A stretch of 64,000 nt of DNA from assembly GCF_038008325.1 (NCBI RefSeq), contig NZ_JBBOYW010000001.1:74501-138500 (forward strand). Reading direction: 5' to 3'. The notes under the pieces were generated by a model, which ran no database searches, was not told the origin of the DNA, and saw only the letters and a program-made list of their open reading frames with translations. A program made the translations under genes and the position numbers. How positions within the stretch are numbered: position 1 is the stretch's first letter; every line of letters begins with the position of its first letter. Below, one piece after another: positions 23,081 to 31,993 of the stretch. Origin of the DNA: Lysinibacillus sp. FSL K6-0232 (GTDB taxonomy: Bacteria; Bacillota; Bacilli; Bacillales_A; Planococcaceae).

Positions 23081-23371
23081 ATGAGAATAGATAAATTTTT
23101 AAAAGTATCACGTTTAATTAAACGTCGCACCTTGGCAAAGGAAGTGGCAGACCAAGGGCGTATTACAATTAATGGGAAAGTAGCAAAGGCTGGTAGCACG
23201 GTAAAGGCAGGCGATGAGCTGGCGATTCGTTTTGGTCAAAAAATCGTTACAGCGCGCGTAGAAGAATTACGTGATACGGTGAAAAAGGAAGATGCTGCAA
23301 ACATGTTTACCATTTTAAAAGAAGAGCGTCTTGAAAAGGTTGAACCGGAATTTATTGATGATGAGGACTAG
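23081..23371 (+). CDS. rqcP: RqcP (YabO), S4-domain ribosome quality control factor
   Basis: S4 RNA-binding protein of 96 residues, starting MRIDKFLKVSRLIKRRT, with GRITINGKVAKAGSTVKAGD as the S4 core. In B. subtilis RqcP works with RqcH to add alanine tails to nascent chains on obstructed large subunits. It starts 5 nt after the yabN stop and is cotranscribed. The C-terminal tail is acidic. Confidence 0.93.
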   Translation: MRIDKFLKVSRLIKRRTLAKEVADQGRITINGKVAKAGSTVKAGDELAIRFGQKIVTARVEELRDTVKKEDAANMFTILKEERLEKVEPEFIDDED

Positions 23372-23511
23372 TCATGATCAATGCTCCTTCTGATGTTGTT
23401 GCTTGCTACTTTCTAGCTGACAGAATTACATAACTTCCAATAAAGTTGTCATGCTTTGAAGGTTGTCCGCATAAAGTGAACAGAAGCTAGGACGACTAAA
23501 GGAGGAAGAAA

Positions 23512-23811
23512 ATGACGCTACATCAAGAAAGTAATCGTTACACAATTCCATCTGGAGAGCATATTTTAACGATTCGCAATCGTAAAAGAATGGACATGAC
23601 TTCTGTAAAATCAATTGAACGCTTTGATCAGGAAGAGTTTTTTATTAAGACGTCCCAAGGGCATTTGCTAATCCGTGGAGAGGAACTGCATATCGTTCAC
23701 TTAGATGTTGACAAAGGATTATTGACGCTTGAAGGAACTGTAAAAACCTTGCAGTATGACGAGGAGGAAAGTGGCTTCTCGAAAGGTTTCCTTCATAAGT
23801 TATTTGGATGA
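23512..23811 (+). CDS. yabP: Sporulation protein YabP
   Basis: Member of the YabP/YqfC family needed for spore coat or cortex formation; 99 residues. RNRKRMDMTSVKSIERFDQEEF and LLIRGEELHI are typical. AAAGGAGG lies before the ATG, and the end overlaps yabQ by 4 nt. Mother-cell expression under sigma-E is known in B. subtilis; a clear sigma-E promoter was not identified in the 140-nt gap upstream. Confidence 0.93.
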   Translation: MTLHQESNRYTIPSGEHILTIRNRKRMDMTSVKSIERFDQEEFFIKTSQGHLLIRGEELHIVHLDVDKGLLTLEGTVKTLQYDEEESGFSKGFLHKLFG

Positions 23812-24299
23812 TTGTTAGTGAGCAATTTTTTCACTTAATTGTCATGGTTTTGAGCGGTATAGCAGTTGGTTTCATTATTGATAGTGTGAGGCTCATTGTT
23901 TTTTCGACTCCAAAAAGGTCAAGCCTTCGAAGGTGGATGATGGTTTTTGAATTAATTACCTGGATTTTACTTGGAGGGCTGACATACTATTTATTGTTTT
24001 GGCTAAAGGATGGCGCTTGGCGGGCTTATGACCCGCTAGCGCAAATTGCTGGGATTTTTTTGTATCAATCATTTTTTCAAAACTTTTTACGTTTCGTTGC
24101 AAGGATTTTGGTGAATATAACATGGAAGCCCCTTTGGTTTATCATACACTTAATTATCACGGTTATTCGACAGGTTCTTCAACTGTTCATTCATATAATC
24201 ATGTTTGTTTTAAGGCCTTTTGTCAAAATTTATTCGTATTTGTCCTACACTTTTTTAAAAAAGTTACGATATTTGAAGTATAATAAAAAACAACAATAA
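23808..24299 (+). CDS. yabQ: Sporulation membrane protein YabQ
   Basis: Polytopic membrane protein of 163 residues with about five hydrophobic segments, needed for spore cortex formation in B. subtilis. The start overlaps the yabP stop (ATGA), indicating translational coupling. The C-terminus is basic (KKLRYLKYNKK), consistent with a cytoplasmic end. Identification rests on topology and the yabP-yabQ-divIC order. Confidence 0.9.
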   Translation: MIVSEQFFHLIVMVLSGIAVGFIIDSVRLIVFSTPKRSSLRRWMMVFELITWILLGGLTYYLLFWLKDGAWRAYDPLAQIAGIFLYQSFFQNFLRFVARILVNITWKPLWFIIHLIITVIRQVLQLFIHIIMFVLRPFVKIYSYLSYTFLKKLRYLKYNKKQQ

Positions 24300-24316
24300 T
24301 TTTCGGAGGTGCGGGC

Positions 24317-24721
24317 ATGACAAAACGTCATTCATCAAATGATGAACAACAAAATTTCAAGAAGCTTGATAATGACTATGTCCGTAACACGGATAAAGCT
24401 ATCAATCGCAAGCAGCAAGCGCGCAAACGTAAAATTCGCCGCATTGTCTTTTTTGCGATTATACCAGTCGTTATTATCGCTCTTCTCTTAAATGTGTTGT
24501 CACATCAAAATGAAGTATTAGCAACAAAAGAAAAGGCAAAGAAAGAAGCAGAGCAACATCTTGCTGAATTGAAAGAGGAACAAGACTTATTAAATCTTAA
24601 AATCAAACAATTAGAAGATGATGAGTATATCGCAAAGCTTTTACGAAAAGAGTATTATTTATCTGAGGAAGGTGAAATTATTTTCATTATCCCAGATAAA
24701 GAGGATAAAAAAGACGACTGA
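24317..24721 (+). CDS. divIC: Cell division protein DivIC
   Basis: Bitopic septum protein of 134 residues in the DivIC/FtsB family; it forms a complex with FtsL and DivIB at the division site. A basic cytoplasmic N-terminus (about 1-44) precedes one membrane helix (VFFAIIPVVIIALLLNVL, about 48-65) and a coiled coil (about 70-105) rich in Glu, Lys and Leu. The KLLRKEYYLSEEGEIIF motif closes the family domain. TCGGAGGTG precedes the ATG. Confidence 0.95.
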   Translation: MTKRHSSNDEQQNFKKLDNDYVRNTDKAINRKQQARKRKIRRIVFFAIIPVVIIALLLNVLSHQNEVLATKEKAKKEAEQHLAELKEEQDLLNLKIKQLEDDEYIAKLLRKEYYLSEEGEIIFIIPDKEDKKDD

Positions 24722-24855
24722 GAGGCTAAGTATTGTTGACACTCTTTTTTTGTTATATATAATGAAAAGAGAAGCTTATTGCAGTAAAAAGTTTGATTAA
24801 ATTGATTACATGACTCAAATGGGTCGCTTAATTTTTAAGGAGGAGCATTTTTTTT

Positions 24856-25284
24856 ATGTCAATTGAAGTAGGCAGCAAGGTACAAGGTAAAGTAACAGGA
24901 ATCACAAATTTTGGAGCATTCGTTGAGCTGCCAGATGGCAAAACAGGCTTAGTTCACATTAGTGAAGTAGCTGATAATTATGTAAAAGATATCAATGAGC
25001 ATCTAAAAGTTGGAGATGAAGTTGAAGTAAAAGTGATGAATGTTGAAGCGGACGGAAAGATTGGTCTTTCAATCCGTAAAGCAAAACCTCAAGCTGAAAG
25101 ACCAGAGCGTCCAGCACGTCCGCGTCGTGAAAATCGTTCTAACGATCGCAACGAGCGCCATCAACCAAAAGAAAATTTTGAGCAGAAAATGGCACGCTTC
25201 TTAAAAGATAGTGATGAACGTCTAGCAACACTTAAACGTGCTACAGAGTCAAAACGCGGTGGCCGCGGAGCTAGAAGAGGGTAG
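24856..25284 (+). CDS. yabR: S1 RNA-binding domain protein YabR
   Basis: 142-residue protein. The N-terminal S1 domain (about 1-75) reads VGSKVQGKVTGITNFGAFV and GKTGLVHISEVADNYVKDI, similar to the PNPase/general stress protein 13 S1 domains. A basic, Arg-rich linker and a basic C-terminus (KRGGRGARRG) follow and could contact RNA. AAGGAGGAGC precedes the start. The function in the cell is not established. Confidence 0.92.
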   Translation: MSIEVGSKVQGKVTGITNFGAFVELPDGKTGLVHISEVADNYVKDINEHLKVGDEVEVKVMNVEADGKIGLSIRKAKPQAERPERPARPRRENRSNDRNERHQPKENFEQKMARFLKDSDERLATLKRATESKRGGRGARRG

Positions 25285-25329
25285 TTTGCTGACTGTTTTA
25301 ATCGTAGAAAAAGTGTATGAAATAGAGTA

Positions 25330-25363
25330 GGGATTAGCTTTCTAAAAGGCTAATCCCTTTTTG
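25330..25363. terminator. Bidirectional terminator between yabR and a minus-strand gene
   Basis: GGGATTAGC pairs with GCTAATCCC; a T run on the plus side and As on the other side serve the convergent genes. Confidence 0.8.
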
Positions 25364-25368
25364 ATGCA

Positions 25369-25620
25369 TTATAAAGTAGACGAAGGTCTTTTCTTCTTTT
25401 TCGAAGGGGCAGTTTCTACTTGTTCAGGAGCAGCGATCACTTTGTTCTCTGCTGGATGAAGCACCATTTTCACCAGTACAAAGACCCCATATATACTTAC
25501 AGCAAGCCCACCAAGGAGTAATAGAATTTGTACAAAAAAAGGCAGACGAATAAGAATCGAAATAAGAATAATCATTGAGCCGCTTCCGCAAATGAGAGCG
25601 GCTTTTGTTAATTGGCCCAC
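25369..25620 (-). CDS. Small two-helix membrane protein, unrecognised
   Basis: 83-residue minus-strand product with a GTG start and AGGAGG 10 nt upstream. Two hydrophobic segments (about residues 14-32 and 33-52) precede a cytoplasmic tail ending in a lysine cluster (PSKKKKRPSSTL). The gene converges on yabR and shares its terminator. I do not recognise a family. The strong ribosome-binding site and topology make it likely to be real. Confidence 0.65.
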   Translation of the reverse strand: MGQLTKAALICGSGSMIILISILIRLPFFVQILLLLGGLAVSIYGVFVLVKMVLHPAENKVIAAPEQVETAPSKKKKRPSSTL

Positions 25621-25798
25621 AAGTGATAAACCTCCTAAAGTAGCGTGAATTGTCTATATAAGTATGCCATATTTTTAGTTAACTGGCACGGACGTATGCT
25701 TTAAAATATTACGAAAGAAACATATAAAAAGATAAGAAAATGATAAACGGCATTGGGGTTGAATTTCTCAAAACCTCTTATTGACAGTCTGGAGCATT

Positions 25799-25954
25799 TT
25801 AATTTCTCTTATATTTTTTGAAATAAACTACTGAGAACATCATCATCCAAAAAATAATTATAAAATAAAGGAGAGTAGCAAGAGGCTCATTAATTATTCG
25901 GGTAGCTAACACCACAATAGAGCCTAAAAATACAGTAATCAAATAGATTTTCAT
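25799..25954 (-). CDS. Small membrane protein of 51 residues, unrecognised
   Basis: A minus-strand ORF begins with ATG (complement of 25952-25954) behind AAGGAGTG at 7-nt spacing. The product starts MKIYLITVFLGSIVVLA, has a second hydrophobic stretch (about residues 25-44, ending WMMMFSVVYF), and ends with a basic KKYKRN tail. It has no recognised family. It lies upstream of, and on the same strand as, the other small membrane-protein gene, 178 nt apart. Confidence 0.55.
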   Translation of the reverse strand: MKIYLITVFLGSIVVLATRIINEPLATLLYFIIIFWMMMFSVVYFKKYKRN

Positions 25955-26517
25955 AAGGCTTCACTCCTTATTTCTTAATTTGTTAAATAGTAAAGTAATG
26001 CAATGGAAACTTTAACAACTTAAATTTTTATTCATCCATATACATTTAAACTTTACATAACAACTGAAAAAGATAGTGACAATAAAGAATAAATCCCTAT
26101 GTAACGGTTAATTTAAATGAAAAGTATGTAAAATTCTTTTTTTGATAAAATAATGGAGGAAATGGATGGCAAAAGTGAAGCTACATCCTATTGCTAAAAA
26201 GGGGCTGTAGAATCTCCTACCATAAGAAAATTATCAACTAGTCCCCCCACTTTAAAGACACATAACTATAAGAATAAATAAAACTTCGTAAAAGGTTAAT
26301 CTATAAAAGCCTCTTTCTAGGAAGATTCTTGTATAAACAATAATTAGTTTATCTTAGCTTTTTAACTTTATACATTTCCAGACGATTCAACTTGATATAA
26401 CATCTGACAATATAGAGCTATTTACAAACCAATATCCTTGTATTTTCAAGGTTTGTAGACATACCTATATTCATTATTATGCATGTAATTGCGTGAACAC
26501 TTCAACATGATAGAACT
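25955..26517. other. AT-rich intergenic stretch
   Basis: About 560 nt of very AT-rich DNA between the small membrane-protein genes and the tRNA operon. I see no convincing gene, RNA or repeat in it apart from a 14-codon ORF near 26166 that I rejected. Confidence 0.5.
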
Positions 26518-26557
26518 AAAAAAAGTGCAACAGATGAATATTCATCTGCTACACTTT
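26518..26557 (-). terminator. Terminator of the tRNA operon
   Basis: A palindrome (AAAGTG..CAGATGAATATTCATCTG..CACTTT) is flanked by an A run on its low-coordinate side, giving a T run on the minus strand after tRNA-Glu. Confidence 0.9.
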
Positions 26558-26560
26558 GGA

Positions 26561-26632
26561 TGACCCGTACGGGATTCGAACCCGTGTTACCGCCGTGAAA
26601 GGGCGGTGTCTTAACCACTTGACCAACGGGCC
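26561..26632 (-). tRNA. tRNA-Glu (TTC)
   Basis: 72-nt cloverleaf on the minus strand: acceptor GGCCCGT/ACGGGTC, T-loop GGTTCGAATCC, anticodon loop with TTC. CCA is not encoded. It is last in a three-tRNA operon. Confidence 0.95.
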
Positions 26633-26640
26633 TAATATGG

Positions 26641-26714
26641 TGGCGGCCGAGGGGATCGAACCCCCGACCTTACGGGTATGAACCGTACGCTCTAGCCAGC
26701 TGAGCTAGGCCGCC
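26641..26714 (-). tRNA. tRNA-Met (CAT), elongator type
   Basis: 74-nt cloverleaf with acceptor GGCGGCC/GGCCGCC, D-loop AGCTCAGCTGGCTAGAGC, anticodon CAT in GTTCATA and T-arm GGGGGTTCGATCCCC. The standard first base pair (G-C) argues for the elongator rather than the initiator. Confidence 0.93.
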
Positions 26715-26727
26715 AATATAAATATGG

Positions 26728-26799
26728 AGCGGAAGACGAGGTTCGAACTCGCGACCCCCACCTTGGCAAGGTGGTGTTCTACCACTGAACTACTTCCGC
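26728..26799 (-). tRNA. tRNA-Gly (GCC)
   Basis: 72-nt cloverleaf with acceptor GCGGAAG/CTTCCGC, discriminator T, D-arm GTTCAGTGGTAGAAC, anticodon GCC in CTTGCCAAG, and T-loop GTTCGAAC. It is the first gene of the operon. Confidence 0.95.
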
Positions 26800-26822
26800 C
26801 TGTTGTCTAAGCAACAAGTTAA

Positions 26823-26851
26823 ATAATACAAGCCATTGATGCTAGTGTCAA
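26823..26851 (-). promoter_or_regulatory. Promoter of the Gly-Met-Glu tRNA operon
   Basis: On the minus strand TTGACA (26851-26846) and TATTAT (26828-26823) are 17 nt apart, 24 nt before tRNA-Gly. Confidence 0.85.
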
Positions 26852-26980
26852 GTAGCTTTTTAAAAAAAGTTATTTAGGTTCACTATATGGAATAAGTGTG
26901 TAGAAGTGCTGTCATTCTACTTCCATCCAAGTGGAAATTTTGACGGATTTTTTGTCCTTGCGTAGAAATGTATCGCTAGT

Positions 26981-27161
26981 ATTGTCAAATCGCAAGGGTA
27001 ATGCTTTTAGTGAAGGATATTATAGCAATTTTTACTGTACTTGTAATTCTTCCTGTCGTATTTACTGCCACTTCTCGTATTTATGAATAGCTATTCGTCG
27101 AACGATTTATATTTTCTTCTGTCACCGTCAGACAATCTTTCCATACATAATTTTTTATAAT
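26981..27161 (+). promoter_or_regulatory. Spo0A-type promoter region of spoIIE
   Basis: TATAAT (27156-27161) has no -35 at normal distance but CAGACA (27129-27134) lies 21 nt upstream, the wide spacing known for Spo0A-activated sigma-A promoters such as B. subtilis spoIIE. Two 8/9 matches to the Spo0A box (TTTGTCRAA) stand at 26981-26989 and 27094-27102. Confidence 0.6.
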
Positions 27162-27190
27162 AGCCAAAAGTGCGGAAAGGGGATAGTTAA

Positions 27191-29584
27191 ATGGCAAGTA
27201 TTGAATGGTATGCTATAACGAATGTAGATGCCCAAAAATTAGGAACGAAAAAAAGACAAATACTTATAGGCTCTCTCTTTTTTTTAACATCCTTTTTTTT
27301 GGCACAGTCTGTTGTATTTGAAGCGGCTGTGCCGTTCTCGGTTCCTTTTTGGGCTATTATTCGAACAAAGTATAAAGAGTATGCCAAGTTTGTGTTATTT
27401 GGGAGTTTGACAGGATGCTTGTTCCTTGGTCTTGGACAAGTCCTTATTTTAGTTTTGCAAATTTTGATGTATGAATGTATTAGGCGCTTCCGTTATTGGC
27501 AGCTACCGCAGAGCATTGCCGTTTCATTAGCCGTGTTACTGGTTCAAATAGTATGGCAAGGGCTGATATATCAAGGGTTACCGCCAGTGCTTGTACAGTT
27601 TTATGTAGGGTGTGAAGCGGCTTTAGCTCTTATTATGACGTTATTTATGCAAGTATTATTTGTTAATTCCTACGAGTGGTTTACGAGCCATTGGACATAT
27701 GAAAAGTTAGGCTCTGGATTAGTTGTATTTGCTGCGCTGCTGACAGGGATGCAGGCGGCTGTCTTTAGCTATTTTTCATTGTCTATCTTCTTATTACAGC
27801 TCTTTATTTGCTTTGGAGGGTTAGTGGGCAGTGTTCCATTGGCAACGGTTATAGGAGCCGTTTTAGGCACACTTATAGGCGTTGCAAAGCTATCATTTAC
27901 AGGAATGCTATCTGTAGCAACTTTAACAGGGTTATGTGCAGGTATGGGGGCTAAAATGGGGAGGTTTGGTGTTGCAATCGGCAGCATTTTGCCAAGTGTC
28001 TTTTTTTTATTTTATGATGCTACATTGCCGTTAGATAGTGTTTACTTTACTTCCATTGTTATTGGCAGCGTTGTTTTTCTCACCATTCCAAGGAAATATT
28101 CAGATATGGTGAAGGACAAGCTGTTTCCGCAGCGAGAGGAGATTTTACTTGCAAGGCAAAATTGGCTAACCGAACATGTAACCTATAAATTAGAGCATTT
28201 TCAACATTTTGTGCAATTTATGAAGGAGCTTGTGTTTGATCGTTTTATGACAACACCTGTTGAGGCAGCAAAAGAAGTGTCACCGATGAATACTTGCTTA
28301 AGCTGCTTTCGCTACGACCATTGCTGGGGAGCGCAAAATAATGGAATGGACAAGCTAATGACGGATTGGTTTCATATGAAGGGAATGGGAAAGGAATCGA
28401 CACTGCATCGTGTTGAGGAGCAAATACGCTATAAATGCGTGAAGTCTTCGAAAATTTTTGAGGAGCTGGATACAGAGCTATATCGTGAACATATCAATGG
28501 TCAATATTTTCATGGAAAAAAGATGATTGCACTTCAGCTTCGTGATATGAGCAATCATTTAAACCAGCTAATAGCTGAGATGAAGGAGGATACGATTTCC
28601 TTTGTAAGTGTAGAAAAGGATATTATTGAACGCTTAAAGGAAGCACATATTGAATGTTTTCAGCTTGATGTATTGAGCAATAAGCCTGGAGCACGCAAGA
28701 TTGTTTGTGCTTTAGCGCCAGCACGAGTGAATTGGGAGGAGGATACGACGTTAGCTGAGCGTATGATTTTGCCGATTCTTTATGAGATTTTCGATGAACC
28801 ATTTGAAATTGAAAAAGTAGTAGCATGTGATATACCATTTCGTCATGTTCAAGTATGTTTTCAGTCAGCTATTAGCTTTGAAGTAGAGTATGATATATAT
28901 AGCATATCAAAAGAGGCAACATTGTACTCTGGTGATTCACATGCACTCTTTCAATTACATCCAGGCCTCTTTGCCATTTTGCTATCAGATGGTATGGGTC
29001 AAAGTAAAGAAGCACAGCATGAAAGTAGAAAGTTAATACATTTAATGAGGGAATGCCTTAATTACAATATGAATCCAGAAACGGCGATGCATACATTGCA
29101 TTATGTTATGTCTTTAAAGCAGCAAAATGATATGTATGCGACACTTGATTTTGCGCTTGTTGATTTACAGCATGGTGATTTATGGTCATGGAAGGCTGGT
29201 GGAATGTCGACCTATATTTTACGTGGAAAAGAGGTATTAAAAGTTGAAAGTAATGCCGCACCTGTAGGCTTTTTATCCATTTCAGCAGTCGAGGCTGAAA
29301 AAAGAAAACTAAAGGCAGGCGATGTTATTTTAATGCATTCAGATGGTTTGTTTTCGAGTGTGGCTGATTGGGATGAGCAGGAGGAGATGTTTTTAGCTTA
29401 TGCACAGCAGGTTGCAAGTACAAATAAAACTATTCAAGAAAAGCTAACAATGATGATGCAGTCGTTCCAGGGCTACTATGCTATTGAAGATGACTGTACT
29501 GTATTAATGCTGGAGGTGACGCATGTTGTACCGACATGGGCTGTGTTTAGACCAGCTCAACCTTCAATGAGTAAATCATCTTAA
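27191..29584 (+). CDS. spoIIE: Stage II sporulation protein E (serine phosphatase)
   Basis: PP2C-type phosphatase at the asymmetric septum that dephosphorylates SpoIIAA and so triggers sigma-F; it also interacts with FtsZ. The 797-residue protein has about ten N-terminal membrane helices (about 25-300), a central regulatory region with a CLSCFRYDHCWG cysteine cluster, and the C-terminal PP2C domain (about 590-790; LLSDGMGQSKEA, TLDFALVD, ILMHSDGLFSS). In B. subtilis yabS and yabT lie between spoIIE and tilS; they are absent here. Confidence 0.97.
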   Translation: MASIEWYAITNVDAQKLGTKKRQILIGSLFFLTSFFLAQSVVFEAAVPFSVPFWAIIRTKYKEYAKFVLFGSLTGCLFLGLGQVLILVLQILMYECIRRFRYWQLPQSIAVSLAVLLVQIVWQGLIYQGLPPVLVQFYVGCEAALALIMTLFMQVLFVNSYEWFTSHWTYEKLGSGLVVFAALLTGMQAAVFSYFSLSIFLLQLFICFGGLVGSVPLATVIGAVLGTLIGVAKLSFTGMLSVATLTGLCAGMGAKMGRFGVAIGSILPSVFFLFYDATLPLDSVYFTSIVIGSVVFLTIPRKYSDMVKDKLFPQREEILLARQNWLTEHVTYKLEHFQHFVQFMKELVFDRFMTTPVEAAKEVSPMNTCLSCFRYDHCWGAQNNGMDKLMTDWFHMKGMGKESTLHRVEEQIRYKCVKSSKIFEELDTELYREHINGQYFHGKKMIALQLRDMSNHLNQLIAEMKEDTISFVSVEKDIIERLKEAHIECFQLDVLSNKPGARKIVCALAPARVNWEEDTTLAERMILPILYEIFDEPFEIEKVVACDIPFRHVQVCFQSAISFEVEYDIYSISKEATLYSGDSHALFQLHPGLFAILLSDGMGQSKEAQHESRKLIHLMRECLNYNMNPETAMHTLHYVMSLKQQNDMYATLDFALVDLQHGDLWSWKAGGMSTYILRGKEVLKVESNAAPVGFLSISAVEAEKRKLKAGDVILMHSDGLFSSVADWDEQEEMFLAYAQQVASTNKTIQEKLTMMMQSFQGYYAIEDDCTVLMLEVTHVVPTWAVFRPAQPSMSKSS

Positions 29585-29613
29585 ATCATTATCGAAAAGG
29601 GGAGGAGAAGCGT

Positions 29614-31020
29614 TTGTCATTTGAATTAAAGGTTAAATCATTTATTGAAAAAGAGCGATTATTACAGCAAGACGACCATCTTCTCATCGCCGTTTCGGGT
29701 GGAGTTGATTCTATGGCATTATTACATTATTTTGTGCAAGCAAAAGAGCAATGGGGCATTCAGATAGAGGCAGTACATGTCGATCATATGTTAAGAGGGG
29801 ACGCCTCCGCTGAGGATAGAGCATTTGTTCAAAGTTATTGCGATAAAAATGGTGTTTCTTTACATGCAAAGGCGATTCCTATACCTGCAATAATGGCACA
29901 GGAAAAAGGTAATACACAGCTTATTTGTCGTAGGGAAAGATACCGATACTTTAAAGAGGTCTTACAGCAAACAAATGCGAATAAGCTTGTTACTGCACAT
30001 CATGCAGACGACCAACTAGAGTCGATATTAATGGCATTAACGAAAAATGCGACCATCAATAGTATGCAAGGAATACGTCCTAAGCGATTTTTTGAGGGGA
30101 AAACATTAATTCGTCCATTTTTAACGGTTACAAAGCATGAAATAAGGGAATATTTACTTAGAAAAGGTTTGGATTATCGAGAAGATGCTAGCAATGCGAA
30201 GGATACTTATGCACGCAATCGTTTTAGACATCATGTGGTGCCTTTACTAGAGGCAGAAAACCCGCGAGTGAGTGAGCAGGTCACTCATTTTACAAAGCAA
30301 TTGCAGGAAGATGATGCCTTTTTAATGACATTAGCCCAAGATGTATTTTCCCAAACCATCAAAAGAAGTAACGAAAATACATATAGCATGGAAATTGATG
30401 CCTTTCAATTGGTACCACTTGCTTTACAAAGGAGGCTCATTTTAATACTATTAAACTATCTTTACAAAGATTCAAATACGATACAAAGTTATGCTTTATT
30501 GACTTCAATTTTAAAGCTTTGTGAAACGACAGCAGGATATGCTGAAATTCACTTGCCTGAAGATTTTCTAGCAGTTCGCCGTTACGGACAATTAACGATT
30601 CAGAAGAATAGGTCATTGGAAGGGCTGTTTTCTTCTGAGAAAATGATGATTTCGGCTGCTAATGGGTGGACAACACTAACAACTGGTGAACGCTTATGCG
30701 TAGTCAAGTTGCATGATTTATCGTCTGAGCTGCTGACGGATACTGCACAACTTTTTTATTTTAACGCTAGCAAACTCCATCTGCCGCTCTATGTAAGAAC
30801 TCGCAGGGATGGAGATAGAATGCTGTTAAAAGGAATGGATCAGCCAAAACGCTTATCTCGCCTTTTTATAGATGAAAAGATTCCTTTAAATGAGCGAAAT
30901 AGCTGGCCGTTACTGATTTCTCAGTCTGATGAGGTAGTAGCGGTAATTGGTGTGCGTATGGGCATATTTTTTTCAACCATCCCGCAACCAAACGATGATA
31001 CAGTGCTCATCGTAGACTAA
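29614..31020 (+). CDS. tilS: tRNA(Ile)-lysidine synthetase
   Basis: Converts the wobble C of tRNA-Ile (CAT) to lysidine so that it reads ATA codons; essential. The 468-residue protein has the PP-loop AVSGGVDSMALLH, VHVDHMLRG, TAHHADDQLE, and the C-terminal TilS substrate-binding domains (RRDGDRMLLKG...RLFIDEKIP). The start is TTG 29614, behind GGGGAGGAG. It starts 30 nt after spoIIE and precedes hpt as in B. subtilis. Confidence 0.96.
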   Translation: MSFELKVKSFIEKERLLQQDDHLLIAVSGGVDSMALLHYFVQAKEQWGIQIEAVHVDHMLRGDASAEDRAFVQSYCDKNGVSLHAKAIPIPAIMAQEKGNTQLICRRERYRYFKEVLQQTNANKLVTAHHADDQLESILMALTKNATINSMQGIRPKRFFEGKTLIRPFLTVTKHEIREYLLRKGLDYREDASNAKDTYARNRFRHHVVPLLEAENPRVSEQVTHFTKQLQEDDAFLMTLAQDVFSQTIKRSNENTYSMEIDAFQLVPLALQRRLILILLNYLYKDSNTIQSYALLTSILKLCETTAGYAEIHLPEDFLAVRRYGQLTIQKNRSLEGLFSSEKMMISAANGWTTLTTGERLCVVKLHDLSSELLTDTAQLFYFNASKLHLPLYVRTRRDGDRMLLKGMDQPKRLSRLFIDEKIPLNERNSWPLLISQSDEVVAVIGVRMGIFFSTIPQPNDDTVLIVD

Positions 31021-31087
31021 GGTCTTTGTAAAATATTTCAACACAATAAGTTGAAGGTTTTTTGATACATCACGAGGAGGAATCGAT

Positions 31088-31630
31088 ATGTTACAAAATG
31101 ACATCGAAAAAGTTATGATTACAGAGGAACAATTGCAGGAGAGAATTGCAGAGCTAGGCACACAATTAACAGAGGAGTACAAAGATTCATTCCCATTGGC
31201 TGTTGGTGTTCTTAAAGGAGCAATGCCCTTTATGACAGATTTAATGAAGCGTTTTGATTCTTTTATCGAGCTAGATTTTATGGATGTATCTAGCTATGGC
31301 AATGCTACAGTTTCATCTGGGGAAGTAAAGATTTTAAAGGATTTGAATACAAGCGTTGAGGGGCGCGATGTATTAATTATCGAGGATATTATTGATAGCG
31401 GTTTAACATTAAGCTACTTAGTAGATTTATTTAAGTATCGCAAAGCAAAATCCATTAAAATTGTGACATTGCTTGATAAACCATCAGGTCGCAAAGTGAA
31501 CTTAGCTGCTGACTATGTTGGTTTTGAAGTGCCAGATGGCTTTGTTGTGGGATATGGCTTAGATTACGCAGAAAAATATCGTAACTTACCTTATATTGGT
31601 ATTTTAAAACCTGAAGTTTATTCATTCTAA
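31088..31630 (+). CDS. hpt: Hypoxanthine phosphoribosyltransferase
   Basis: Purine salvage enzyme that converts hypoxanthine or guanine and PRPP to IMP or GMP. The 180-residue sequence contains GVLKGAMPF, the PRPP-binding [17 protein letters not shown], and the base-binding [30 protein letters not shown] precedes the ATG. The 362-nt gap to ftsH shows no clear gene or terminator. Confidence 0.96.
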   Translation: MLQNDIEKVMITEEQLQERIAELGTQLTEEYKDSFPLAVGVLKGAMPFMTDLMKRFDSFIELDFMDVSSYGNATVSSGEVKILKDLNTSVEGRDVLIIEDIIDSGLTLSYLVDLFKYRKAKSIKIVTLLDKPSGRKVNLAADYVGFEVPDGFVVGYGLDYAEKYRNLPYIGILKPEVYSF

Positions 31631-31993
31631 AAGATAAACTGCCAGCTATAAGAAAGTAAGGACCTCCAGCGTGGGCTATCAAGGGTTTTTGGATGTATAT
31701 TATTTCCATTAATGAGCTGAAGATTTTATATGTAGCAATGTATATGGAAAAAATTGCTCTACAATTTGCTCATTATGAATATAATTCAAAATCTTGACAC
31801 AATATTCCGTTATATCGAGCTTAAGGAACAGGTACAATTACGCTGGGACGTATAAAGATGGTCTAAAAGCCGTTGCAATAGCAGTAAGAAATAAACGAAA
31901 CATTTTTTAAGTAGGGCTTTTCGTTGTATCCTGAAATCAGGGTATGTTAAGATTTTACTTATAATTTTTCTGTTTGTAATGAGGAGGCTGGAG

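Noticed and set aside
26162..26210. 14-codon ORF (MAKVKLHPIAKKGL) behind GGAGG
   Set aside because: It is very short, in non-coding AT-rich DNA, with no partner genes and no sign of conservation visible.
31794..31822. Promoter of ftsH from the TTGACA at 31794
   Set aside because: No -10 hexamer lies at acceptable spacing.
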